Source: Liquidambar formosana (lineage: Eukaryota; Streptophyta; Magnoliopsida; Saxifragales; Altingiaceae). From it: a stretch of 64,000 nt of DNA. Shown one piece after another: positions 11,390 to 22,271 of the stretch. The position numbers and the translations under genes were made by a program. The stretch lies in the NCBI GenBank assembly GCA_039720395.1, contig CM077833.1, positions 7,331,036 through 7,395,035 on the forward strand, in the 5' to 3' direction. The notes beneath the pieces are model-generated. The model was given only the letters and a program-made list of their open reading frames with translations, was not told the origin of the DNA and did not search any database. Within the stretch, counting starts at the first letter, position 1; each line of letters begins with the position of its first letter.

Positions 11390-12320
11390 GTGCAAATGGT
11401 TTACGTGAACCATTTAGAGATGTAGAAAGTCTGAGTGAGTTTAGGACGGCTCTGATGCGCAAAGATAGGGGGTAAATGGTTCACGTGAACCACGTAGGGA
11501 TGTAAGAAAGCTTAGGTAAGCTCAGAACGACTATAAATGGTTCACGTGAACCGCTTAGGGGTGTAGGAAAGCCTAGGTAAGCTTGAAACGACTGTAACTG
11601 GTTCACGTGAACCAACTAGGAGTGTAGAAAAGCTTAAGTAAGCTTGAAACGACTATAAGTGGTTCACGTGAACCAACTAGGAGTGTAGGAAAGGTTAGGT
11701 AAGCTTGAAACGACTGTAAGTGGTTCACGTGAACCACCTAGGAGTGCAGGAAAGCTTAAGTAAGCTTGAAACGATTCCCATGAGCCGAGCTAGGGTGTAG
11801 ATGGTTCGCGTGAACCAATTGGGAGGGGGGAACAAGCTATGTAAGCTTGGAACGACTCTCAGGAGTCGAGATAGGATGCGGATGGTTCGTGTGAGCCAAG
11901 CGGAGGTGTGAAAAGCCTAAGTAAGCTTAGAAATGACTATAAGTGGTTCACGTGAACCATTTAGGGATGTGAGAAGCTTAGGCAAGCTTAGAACGACTCT
12001 TACGAGTTGAAATAGGATGCAGATGGTTTGCGCAAACCAAACAGGATGTGAACAAGCGATGTAAGATTGCAATGACTCTCACGAGTCGAGAAAAGAAGCG
12101 GATGGTTTGCGTGAACCAATCGGGATGTGGAGAAGCTTAAGTAAGCTCGCAATGATTGTAAATGCTTCATGCGAACCACTTAGGGGTATGAGAAGCTTAG
12201 GTAAGCTTAGAACGACTCTCATGAGTCGAGATAGGATGCAGATGGTTTGCGTGAACCAAACGGAATGTGAATAAGTTATATAAGCTTGGAATAACTCTCA
12301 TAAGTCGAGATAGGAAGCGG
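11390..12320. repeat. 61- to 82-bp tandem array of the palindrome GGTTCACGTGAACC
   Basis: Perfect 14-bp palindromes begin at 11478, 11539, 11600, 11661 and 11722, exactly 61 bp apart. Degenerate versions continue to about 12250 at a longer step of around 80 bp, where a 'tctcatgagtcgagatagg' block has been added. The core is CACGTG, the G-box bound by plant bHLH and bZIP factors. The array lies just upstream of the PMD coding region. Confidence 0.85.
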
Positions 12321-12606
12321 CGATAGATCTCACGAATAAAAACAAAAAACATATCAAAATACCTTTTTGTGATCATGATTTAAAGTTTTATAATATGTCC
12401 AATATTGTTCCTCTTTCTTTTCTGTCTTTGATTTATTCTTTCTTTCACTCATCTATCTATCACATGCTCTAATATGTTTCATGATATGTCTGTGTACATA
12501 CTTACCTGCTTTGTAGCTTTTGTTGATTCCTCAGCTTTTGCTTTACTTTGTTGTTATTTCTAATCTGATGCTTTGAATTCCGTGGTTTTGCTTTTGCAAA
12601 TTTATT

Positions 12607-15186
12607 ATGGCTTCTATTGGAGGAGTTGGTGGAGACGATCCTAGACGTGGTCCACCCAAGCGTCGCCCTTCTAGTGCTGAGAAAGGCAAGGGCGTTGCAA
12701 TTGAGGCTCCCCGCCGGAGCAAGCGGCGACGGGGGAGTGGTATAGTGATCAACAAAGCAGCAGCGGCGGCCCGTGCTGAGGCAGAGGCTCGAGGTGGAGA
12801 ACTTGAGGTTGAGGCCGAGGGCAATGGGCCCGAGATAGAGGCCTCTGAGATGGGCCTTGATGAGGAGGACCTGGCTGGGATCATGGAGGGCTAGGGTACG
12901 CCTAGGGGTAGGCGCCGTAGGCTACGATTGCCCACTATTACTAGTGGGGCTGCTCACAGGGAGCCACTACTGAGGAGAGAGCTCAAGTAGCTAATACTAA
13001 GCTGTTAAGGGGTTTGTCAACCCATCCCTCGATGTATGCCCATATTGGAACGATGAGTGACCTTGTTTTGCTTTTCTGTCTTCTTTTATTCCATTCCTTT
13101 CTACTGTTGATCAGGAGGAATCTCATTTTCGGGGGTGCTAGGCACACTACGGTCCTGTTAGTGAAAAAGGCCAACCCGACCCTACAACGTTGGCTGGAGG
13201 AGGCAGGCTTTGGAGCCTTTATGACTATCGACACTTTTAGGGTAAGGCGTTCGTTTATCCAGGATTTGGGTAAGAAGTGGTTTCCTGACACCAACTCTAT
13301 CCATTTGTCGCAATTCGAGCTGACACCGACCCCGCTGGACTGGACGATGATTACGGGGTTCGGTTTTGTGGGGCCACCCTTCTAAGGCAGAAGGTAGAGT
13401 TGTCGGAGGTGGCTCAGTTGCTGGATATCATTCCCACAGGGGGATCGAAATCCCGTATCAAACTGAGCGATTTACGGACTGACGGAGATAAGTGTGAGGA
13501 CTTTGCCGCAAACTTCAGCGATCAGAACGAGGTTATGTTCCATCGCTTGTTCGTCTACTTCGTCACCAGCTGCTTCTTTCCTGACAGCGTATCCACTATC
13601 GCCTATGACTTTACGATGCTGACTGAGCATCGAGAGAGGCTAGGGACTTATGATTAGGGGCCTGCGACCTTCGCTGCCTTCCTAAAGGGTATGCAGAAGA
13701 AGTCCACTAGCGCGATTGGCTCGTTCTCGGTTTTTTGCCCGTTTCTTTAGGTGCTTTTCTGTTCTTTTTACACTATTTCCCTTTCAGTTCTGTTCATGCC
13801 TGTATTATTTCTGGTCTTGTCAGTAGTTCTGATGTACGTTTCGTTTTTGTAACAAATGTGGGCTTTTGAGTACATTCCTCCTTTCTGTCCCTTGACGGCC
13901 ATTACTGATGCCTTCCCCTGTGAGCGGCAGTGGGATCTTAACGCCTAGTTCATCTAGGTAGCCTTCACCGATTTTCTGACGGCTCACTTGCAGCTCAAGT
14001 GCATTACGATTGACTCGGTGAGTTATGGTTTTTAACTTTTGAGATTGTTGACCTGTATGCGTTGCCATTAGTTGTTGACTTCTCTGGTTTTGTTTTTCAG
14101 ACCACATTCCAGCCCTAGCTCGATAGTGAGCATTTTGGGCATGATAAGGTAGTGGATGCGAGGGGTCGATCATCGCATCGTATCTCCCTCAGAGGTTGGG
14201 ATATCTGGAAGATGTACATGAGTGAGTGGGTCCACTATCAGTTGACCGGGGAGATCTAGATCCCGCTGTTACCTCCTGAGGTACGATTTGGGAGCCTCGA
14301 CACCTTCCCTGGGGTGATTGAGGATGCGGCTCAGTATCTGGGCGAGGCTAGCGATGGTTACTACGCCTAATTTGCCTCGTAGTCCATCGGTTTCGTCATG
14401 CCTACCATTCCTACTATCGGCGGTGTGTCCTTCAGCAGCGATGTGCTATGCCATTGGCTGGTGAGTTTTTATGACTCTTTTGCTTTCCACATCATGCCTT
14501 TGTCCCTTTCGTTTGATGCCTTTGAACTTGCTTTTCTATCTTGACAGCTTAGTGCCCGTCTGAACCTGATTGTGGTGAAACGGGTAGAGCATGAGGTGAT
14601 GACTCGCCTCCTTGAGGTCCTAGAGCGAGACTGCACCTACCATGTGCAGCGCTATGTGAGTTTTCTTCTTTTCCTTTTTACTCTTCTTGTTATTCTTTTT
14701 CTGTTGCTTATCAAATTCTTTCATCAATTAGCGGTAGAGGCGAAGCTCCAGGAGCTAAGGCAGGCTCAGGCGAGGGCCAGTGGTGAGAGTTCGAGGGCTG
14801 CAGCTGACACAGAGACGGTCCTAGACTCTGCCCCAGTTACCGAGGACACTCAGGTTTACATTTGTATTAGCAATTCCTCTTTTTTTAGCATCTTTGCTCA
14901 TCGTTGCCTTATTTAATCTTTTTCTCTTTTTTCCTTTCCTTTTCAAGCTACTACGATGCCTAGTGCCATAGCAGAGATCGACGCGGCAGCGTTGGTGGAG
15001 CCAGGGACTGGTCAAGACGAACTGATGGCCAAAGCAGAGTCTGATGCTGATGATGAGGCCGATGGAGCCGATGGAGATGATGCCGCTAATGGTGGTGATG
15101 ATGCTGAGGCTGAGGAGGATGTCGGGGAGGCGGGCAGCGGTGACTGTGACTTCGAGGAGACTGAGAGCGAGGACGAGGCTGATTGA
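12607..15186 (+). pseudogene. Plant mobile domain (PMD) gene of E1, antisense to pol, decayed
   Basis: The first coding exon (12607-12891) encodes a charged head with basic runs (PPKRRPSS, RRSKRRRG). The PMD follows: 13150-13380 (LQRWLEEAGFGAF, then WFPDTNSIHLSQFELTPT) and 13400-13745 (FVTSCFFPDSVSTIAYDF). Later parts follow introns with clear GT-AG borders (for example exon 14101-14460, then exon 14548-14655). The last exon (about 14948-15186) encodes an acidic tail rich in Asp, Glu and Ala. Damage includes TAG stops at 12892 and 13655 (a Trp position), further stops near 14254, 14368 and 14377, and a frameshift between 13380 and 13400. PMD proteins MAIN and MAIL1 of Arabidopsis act in transposon silencing, and the domain is known from Ty3 and Mutator-like elements. 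Lies in the 3' antisense region of E1. PMD identity is firm; function here is unknown. Confidence 0.8.
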
Positions 15187-15548
15187 GGCTCATTTCTTCC
15201 TTTCCCCCTTTTTATGTACTTTTGGACATATATTTGAGCGCATAAACGCATTTCCACATATTATTACCCTATACTTGAACCTTTGGATGTTTGAACTTAG
15301 CATTGATAATAAGTTTGCCCTTTTAAGCATGATTCTTGAATTACATGATTGTGTGTTTCTTTTCTCCTTGCTTTTGGAGTTGCATGATGGAATTGTGGTT
15401 CTGATTGGATTATTGAGGGAGGCTGGGCAGGCCTTTGAAGGAGTTGACATGCCTTTTTGAAGTGCGTAGGTTCTGTTTACTATACAGGTTGACTACCGGT
15501 TGAAGAACTATCACGTTGTTGGAGTGAACGGGCCCATGGCTGCTTGTT
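15187..15548 (+). other. Short spacer between E1 PMD and DUF7745 genes
   Basis: Follows the PMD stop codon. T-rich 3'-untranslated-like sequence; an open frame across it has no domain and is not called. Confidence 0.4.
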
Positions 15549-15628
15549 CACGCCTACCATGTAGGCGTGGGCACTTTGCCTACTCACGCTAGCATAGTAG
15601 GCGTGAGTGGGTTTCTCCTTCTATAAAG
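15549..15628 (+). promoter_or_regulatory. Double palindrome and TATA box of E1 DUF7745 gene
   Basis: First palindrome: CACGCCTAC (15549-15557), cat, GTAGGCGTG (15561-15569), perfect arms. Second: CTCACGC (15583-15589) with GCGTGAG (15601-15607). The 21 bases at 15585-15605 match 55883-55903 in the E1 5' LTR at 19 positions. A TATA box (ctataaag, 15621-15628) follows at once, then an untranslated leader with a splice donor at about 15826 (gaagag/gtgagt). Confidence 0.65.
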
Positions 15629-15869
15629 TAGCTCGAAGTGGTGGATCGTCCAGAATTCACATTATTTGAAATAAAAACACCAGAGAACACTCCCAGAGCT
15701 TTAAAGCCTTCTAAAGTTCTTATTCCTTCTAGTTAGGGCCCTTATAGCCGGTGCTTCTACTCCCTGGCTCTTCCTTTGCTCTCATGAGGGTTTGAAGAAG
15801 TGGGCGTGCAGCTTTTCTTCTGAAGAGGTGAGTCATATCCGCTTTGTTTATGGAAATCTTGTTTCATAG

Positions 15870-17266
15870 GTAGAAGTAGATGTGCATATTCCACTAATGG
15901 AGGTTCTGATTAGTCGTTGGAATAAGGAGCATGCTTGTTTTAGATTTGGCACTAGTGAAATGGTTCCCATTTTGGAGGAACTTAGGAGGTTGATGGGGTT
16001 GCCCCATAGCCATGACGACTTAATTGATCCCATTGGTCGAGGAAGGAAGAATGCTTTCAGTGATCTCTTGAGATTTGATGAAACCATCTGTCTTTAAAAT
16101 CGGGGGGTGCTGGGATGACCCCTAAGTGTTCTTTGTGCTTCCTTCTTAGTCGTTTTGCTCACTCGACAGGGTATGCAAATCATGAAGTGGCATTCACTTA
16201 CGACGAGAAGAGTTAGAGGAAGAACTGTCCTCGAGTCTTTGCTTTGGCAGTGTATAGATCGATTATCTTTGCGTGCGAGCCGGGTCTCATTGATAGCAAA
16301 GTCAGTAGTGTCATGGATCAACTGGAGAAAGACAAGACCATGATTCCCATGATCATGGGCGAGATGATTCGCTCCTTGCACTGCTGTAGTGTTGATGGTA
16401 GTAGCCCATTTCTGGGATGCATTGCTCTTCTCCAGGTATGGGTTCTAGAGCACTTGTTTCAATTCCAGACTATACCTGCGGGTAGCTATCATCGAGAAGA
16501 TTTGATTCATGATCACCTGTATGCCAGTACTGTGGCTCAACCTTCCCTAGACGTAGTCCAATGGGAGTTATTTCTGAGTGATCCCCCTTTTGAGGCAATT
16601 GTGTGGAAGATGAGTTGGCTTTGCCAGTGTGATGCTATCTAGAGCTATGATGTAGGGTTCTTCCTCCCACTAGTCGAGCTTTATGGCCTGTCTGCTTTTC
16701 TCCCACACCGAGTGCTTCGTCAGTTTGGTAAAGTTCAGGGCATTCTAACTGCAATTGACATTTTGTCCTGGTATTTCGACTTTGCTCCTTCTTTCGAAAA
16801 GAAAACTCAGGAGGTAATGAGGATATAAAAAAGGAAGAACCACTATCCCATAGTTTATGGGTATGACTTTGAGGGATCCTTCGGGAGCTGTTGTACAACT
16901 CAGGATTATTTGACTTGGGTGTCACACGGCTTTGGGACTAACTTGGAGCTGTTAGGACCATCTGCCTTCCTATCTGCCAATCCATCATATGAAGATTTCC
17001 TTACCAACCAGTAGGTACATCATGAGAGCATTCATCATAGTTGGTTGTCTGCCCAGCGGTCTCTAGAGAGTCAGTGTGCCGAGCTACAGACCAAGAAGGG
17101 TTGTTTAAGTGCCGAGCTGGAGTCATTGCGTATAAATGTGCGAGAGACGGTAGCTGAGGCTGAAGAACTAGCGTTGCCTGCACCATCATCTAGCGATACT
17201 TTAACTCAGTGGCGCAAGAAGTGTGGTTTCCTTAGTAAAGTGCTAAAAAGGTTTCGTGGAGTTTGA
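15870..17266 (+). pseudogene. DUF7745-like gene of E1, antisense to pol, decayed
   Basis: The start is uncertain; the readable part begins after a splice acceptor at about 15869. The N-terminal section (15882-16090) has CFRFGTSEMVPILEELRRLMG, the family's 'fragment after WDP' region that compares with the E2 copy (VFRFNYEELCPTMEEF). The middle (16244-16640) contains GCIALLQVWVLEHL and LCQCDAI. The C-terminal half of the domain contains LPHRVLRQFG near 16700, matching SRILRQMG in the E2 copy. The tail (17045-17266) looks like a coiled coil (ESQCAELQTKKGCLSAELE). Frame changes occur near 16090-16230 and stop codons at 16640, near 16826 and at 17011. It is followed by an AATAAA-type signal near 17426. 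Proteins with this domain are common in plant repeats and have no known role. Confidence 0.7.
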
Positions 17267-18031
17267 TCTAGGGACTGTCTCCTGACACGTTCTCCCTTGT
17301 AATCGCCAAGCTTCCTTTCTTAGTAGATTTCTATTGCAAAACTAGCATTTGTATCTTTGTGCGCGTGTGCTTTAGTGCATGCTGTGTGTATTTTGTTTTA
17401 TTTTGAAAAGAAAACTTTGCAAGCAATAAATGTGTAAATTTCTACCTTTAAACTGCAAAGGCTTCATTTGAATCCACTAGGCACTTTCACACACATCAGA
17501 TTGAGAACTTAAACTCATTAGATAGACTGATGGTGCTGTGGATGTCCTACCACCGTACTGTTTTGAGGGAACTTCAGCCATTAGAGCCTTGGTGAGTGAC
17601 AAACCATGGATAAGTGGCTACGATCTTCAACCATCCCCAGTTTCGTGATCGGAAAGGAGTTTCGAGTGACGATGGGCATCAATTGCTTTCTTTTGAGCGA
17701 CCTTTCTTCTGGTACTCAGTCTTTGTGAAGAAGGGAACTTGGATGTCACCCCTTATAGGAATCATTGTGATTTGCCTGAATCCTTTGATTGCTTTGAAAA
17801 TGTTGGAACGGAGACCATGGGAGCCGCCTTTTGTTTTTTTGTTTTTTTTTTTCAACGAACTCCCGAGTGAATGTGTCTCGCCCCAATCTTGGTGGAATGG
17901 AGCAGTTGTATAGTTGAGTTAAGCAAAGGAATTCATTTCATGGAATTAACTTTGGCATTGATCACAATTTCTTGATGACAAGAAAGAGGTTTCACAAATT
18001 CCTATCTTTTGACTGAATTTGCATTTTATCC
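17267..18031. other. Convergent 3' ends of DUF7745 gene and E1 pol
   Basis: No gene recognised. Contains a polyadenylation-type caataaat at about 17425 for the plus-strand gene and a T-run at 17828-17851. An open frame at 17614-17913 lacks any known domain and crosses the T-run. Confidence 0.45.
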
Positions 18032-19040
18032 TTATGCATAGTACCTTCGAACTGCGTCAGAGTTTACTAGGCCATAAAGCTCTTGACCATCCATCTCTAT
18101 CAATATGAAGGCTCCTCTTGAGAATACCTTTTTCACGACATAAGGGCCATCATAGTTTGGAGCAAATTTTCCTCGAGGATCTTCTTGGTGAGGCAGTCTC
18201 TTCTTGAGGACCAAGTCTCCTTCTCTGAACTGCTTGACTCTCACTTTCTTGTTGTAGGCTCTTGCCATTCTTCTTATTAACATTGGCTATGACAAATGGC
18301 TCTTAACCTCTTCTCTTAATCAAGTTAAGTTGGTCGTGTTGGGCCTTGGCCCATTCTGCCTCTTCAAGCTTTGACTCTATGAGGATCCTGAAAGATGGTA
18401 TTTCAACTTCAATTGGGAGTTGCCCCTGTGGATGTGCGTATGGAAGTGCGGTATGCTAACAGTCCATATGGTAGCATGTACGCGATAGTCATTTTTGCGA
18501 CTATCCTTTTGATGTTCTTGTTTGCTACTTCGACCGCCCCATTCATCTGCGGGTGATAGGCGGTGGAATTGCGATGGTCGATCCTGAATGTGCCACACAA
18601 TTCCTTCATCATGTTGTTGTTTAGGTTGGTGGTGTTATCGTTAATGATGCAGCTTGGGCTACCATATCTGGCGATGATTTTGCTTTTGATGAACTTGGTC
18701 ACTACTTTCTTAGTTACGTTGGTATACGATTCTGCTTCTACCCACTTAGTGAAGTAATCGATGGCTACTAAGATGAACTGGTGACCGTTTAAGGCTTTCG
18801 AGTTTATGCTACCTATGACATCCATGCCCCACATTGAAAATGGCCATGGAGTTGTCATGTTGTTGAGGGGTAGCGTGGACACTTTCTCCTTCACCGTATA
18901 GATTTGGCATTGGTTGTAGGAGCGAGCAAACCTAATGCAGTCATTTTCCATAGTCATTTAGTAGTAACCCATTCACATGATTTTCGGAGCTAGCATGAAC
19001 CCGTTCATATGGGCCTCGCATTGCCCTGCATGGACCTCCT
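18032..19040 (-). pseudogene. E1 integrase with C-terminal domain
   Basis: The minus strand encodes the catalytic core at 18957-18409: WPFSMWGMDVIG carries the first Asp, INDN the second Asp, and NGAVEVANKN the catalytic Glu. The C-terminal domain is at 18283-18032 (VRVKQFREGDLVLKK, then DGPYVVKKVF). The two parts are in different frames and separated by a break near 18284-18400. An in-frame stop near 18958 cuts off the zinc-binding N-terminal part. The enzyme would insert element cDNA into chromosomal DNA. Not functional as it stands. Confidence 0.85.
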
Positions 19041-19047
19041 CGATGAG

Positions 19048-19700
19048 TCATGAAACTTCTCGAGCGTTGACATATTTGAGTAGTACAGAGTCATAAGACC
19101 TTTTGTAGAGAGTATTACTGTCTAGGAAAAATTGCATCGCCATCCTCCTAATGGTTCGTATGTCAATGTCTGTCGTAGCTTCAGGGTATTTTCTTTCCTT
19201 AATGAAGATTAAAATGTCTTGGTACCACGGTCTCCCATCAGGTTCTTCCTCTACCGAGATCTGCATGATGCCTTCTATCAGGCATGTATAGGCTAGGCTG
19301 TGCTTGATTGTGATTTCCACGGGATGTATGTCACGATCATCCGGGATGTTCATCAGAGAGGCTAAGGTGGCAGGTGCGTTTGCGAACTGGTTCCTAGACC
19401 TTGGCAAGTATTTGAATGTGATCTTACGAAACCTGACGATGAGTTCCATAAAATATTGGTGATATCTGACCAACTTCGGATCTTTTGTCTTCCAATCGCC
19501 CAATGTTTGGCAGATGATGAGTGCAGAGTCTCCGTACACCTCGATATCTCGGATACCAAGATACAATGCTACTTGCAAACCCAGATTGGTTGGTGCATGA
19601 AAATCAGAGCTTGATGGAAAATGGGAGATGAGTGCCCTGTGGTGATACAAGGACAGCTCCAATTCCTTGGCCTGTCATATTGGCAGATCCATCGAAGTAT
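19048..19700 (-). pseudogene. E1 second (archaeal-type) RNase H domain
   Basis: The minus strand encodes DIEVYGDSALIICQ and RNQFANAPATLASL, hallmark motifs of the extra RNase H that Tat-lineage Ty3 elements carry between the retroviral-type RNase H and integrase. The N-terminal part of the domain is shifted out of frame near 19660. The downstream part leads into the integrase zinc-binding region. The equivalent E2 domain is at about 45437-45040. Confidence 0.8.
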
Positions 19701-21117
19701 AGCCGCCATTCAGGGTACTCCTCAGGTTCTTATTCCGTAAGGTTCATCAAGTTCTCGTCTGGAAAGAATATTTGCATAGATTCATAATCTGGTAGGGGCG
19801 TTTCAGCTAACTGATCAGCAATGTCTTGCCTTTCATAGCTTTCTATGTAATGAATACTGTGTTAAATTCTGTCAATAGCATCTGCCACCTGGCTATTCTG
19901 GCCGTGAGTGAAGGCTTTTCGAATATGTACTTGAGTGGATCCATGCGGGTGATGAGATATGTAGTGAAATGGAATAAGTAATAGCATAGTCAGTGGGCTG
20001 ACCAAACCAAAGCACAGCAAGTTCTTTCCAAGGCAGTGTATCTTGTTTCGTAGTCTGTGAACTTCTTGCTTAGGTAGTATATGGCCTTTTCTTTCCTTTT
20101 GGTTTCGTCGTGCTGCCCTAGTATACACCCCATGGAGGTTTCTAGAACAGTCAGGTAGATAAGCAGTGGTCGGTCTGGTGTTGGTGGTACCAAGATTGGC
20201 GAATTAAGGAGATGCTTCTTGATCTTCTCAAAGGTTTGCTGGCATTCTGTGGTCCATTCGATGGACACGTCCTTCCTTAGTAGCTTGAAAATTGGTCCAC
20301 AGGTAGTGGTCAGCTAAGAGATAAACCTGTTGATGTAATTGATTCTGCCCAGGAAACCTCTGATCTCCTTCTGGGTTCTTGGTGTCGGCATGTCAATGAT
20401 AGCTTTAGCTTTGGATGGATTAACCTCGATTCCTTCTTGGCTGACTATGAATCCCAACAACTTCCTTGATGTAACTTTGAATATGCACTTGGTGGGGTTA
20501 AGCTTCAGTTGATACTTACAGAGCCTTTGAAAAAGCTTCCTCGGATTCGCTACATGGTCTTCTTCTTTATGAGATTTGGCAATCATGTCATCTACATAAA
20601 CCTCCAGTTCCCTATGCATTATGTCATGGAATACGATTGTCATGGCTCTCTAATACGTTGCCCCGGCATTCTTTAACCCGAAGGGTATGACTTTGTAGCA
20701 AAAAGTGCCCCAGTGTGTAATGAAAAACGTCTTTTCCTGGTCGGACTCGGATATCTTGATCTGGTTGTATCCTAAGAAACCATCCATAAAGGAGAACATC
20801 TCATGCCCGATAGTATTGTCCACAAGTACGTCTATGTATGGTAAGGGAAAGTCATCTTTAGGGCTGGCCCAATTAAGATCCCTGTAATCGACACACATCC
20901 AAACCTTGCCATCTTTCTTTAGAACTGGCACTATGTTGGCAACCCAATCGGGGTAAGTAGTGACTCTCAAGAATCCTACTTCGAATTGCTTCATGACTTC
21001 TTCCCTAATCTTAAGCGACCATTCTAGTTTCATTCTTCTAAGATTCTGTTTGGCTGGCTTGAACTCAGGTTTTAGAGGCAATTTGTGTTCCACAATGTCT
21101 GTGTCTAAACCCGGCAT
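19701..21117 (-). pseudogene. E1 reverse transcriptase and first RNase H
   Basis: The minus strand encodes RT at 21117-20314. It includes WMCVDYRDLNWASPKDDFPL (metal-binding region), FMDGFLGYNQI, the active-site YVDDM (20598-20584) and FLGRINYINRF. The retroviral-type RNase H follows at 20268-19990 (YLTVLETSMGCILGQHD, KAIYYLSKKFTDYETRYTALE). Single TAG stops interrupt it near 20647 and 20311, and a frameshift lies near 19980. Homologous to 46614-45389 of E2. Confidence 0.88.
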
Positions 21118-21446
21118 GTCTTGGTACGACTAAGCGAAAACATTCTGGTATTCTGTCAAAAGAGACGTGAGCTCTTCTTGCTAAGATGGTGATAGTTTGG
21201 AACCGATTCTGACTTCCTTGACTCTATCCTTCATCCCAATATTAATAACGATGGCCTCCTCCAAATTGGGCTTTGGATAGTCGTCATATCGCTCGACCAT
21301 TTCTAATATCTCCTGCATATCTTCCTCCTCATAATCATTTTTAGTAGCTGCATTGATCTCAGCCTCGAAGTCATGTCCAATAAGAGGGTTTTCTTGTTCA
21401 TCTGTGTATGGTGCCTGTTTTGTGGATTGTTACTGAAGTACACGCA
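21118..21446 (-). pseudogene. E1 region upstream of RT, start of pol
   Basis: The minus strand shows the pre-RT peptide that also precedes RT in E2: the 'QDMPGLDTDIVEHKLPL' phrase, compare 'EDMPGIDPDIVQHYI' in E2. Stop codons interrupt it. A splice-acceptor-like cgtgtacttcag lies at 21446-21435. Confidence 0.55.
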
Positions 21447-21700
21447 TTTTATAGGCAAAAATTAAGAGCACATTCCTTTTGAAAGAAAACGAGATAGTTG
21501 CAATGCATTAATCATCATGTAAAGTATAAGTGACAACGCTCTTTTAAGGAAAGTATGAAAATATTTTGAAAATGAAATCATACGACATTTAAACGGACAA
21601 ATAGTGGTCTCCTATGTGAAAGAGGTTACCCCTGCTGGTGGGAGACCATGAGCCAGCAGGGGGTAACTACTTGCAACAGATTTACCCTAAAGAGGCCTAC
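21447..21700 (-). other. Possible intron between gag region and pol of E1
   Basis: Non-coding. It is bounded on the minus strand by a donor-like ag/ggtaaat near 21690 and an acceptor-like ttcag near 21435. Ogre elements are known to splice an intron ahead of RT. Inference only. Confidence 0.35.
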
Positions 21701-22271
21701 CTCTTCATAGGGATAGGTACAGCGATCTAGTTGTGGAGTTACTCCCCGGTCTTTGCAACACGGATAGAATTGGTGAGTGGAAACATTGGAGATTCGTCCA
21801 TAGTAGAGACTATGTCAACCTGGCTGTCTTCATCAGCATCAGCGAATTCATCTCCCTAAGTTGGTGGTGGAGTTGTTTCTTTGTTCACTACTCTATCTGC
21901 GAGGTTGGAATAGAGAACATAGAAGTCGAACTTTCCTATAGGTTCCTCTAGTAACCCCACTTTTGGGTCTCCTACTTCATACCTCTCGCGAAGGTGTTGC
22001 TGCGATGTCTTTCCTTTTGGCTTTTCCTATTTTGCTGGTGGCTTCACTTTGATTACAGGTCCACTAATCTTGTTTCCCTTTTGATAGAGACAGTTCCTTT
22101 TCTCATCAAACAAATTATGTTAACCTCGAGTAAAGGGCAATCTTCAATATGATGTTTAATAAACTCATGGCGGCAACAGTATTCGCATTGGTCATAATTC
22201 AGTGGTTCGGAGGGAGGTCCCTTTACTGCTAGGACCCCTTCTTCTTTGCAGTAGTACAGAATCTCTGACAT
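21701..22271 (-). pseudogene. E1 gag C-terminal region and linker
   Basis: The minus strand encodes a zinc-knuckle-like segment (CEYCCRHEFIKHHIEDCPLL, about 22200-22130). It then has a segment with the phrase GLLEEPIGKFDFYVLY, which matches GLLGESSGKFDYYVLY of E2 near 48900. In E2 a protease follows; in E1 the sequence passes straight to the putative intron and RT, so the protease (about 1.5 kb) appears to be missing. Confidence 0.6.
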
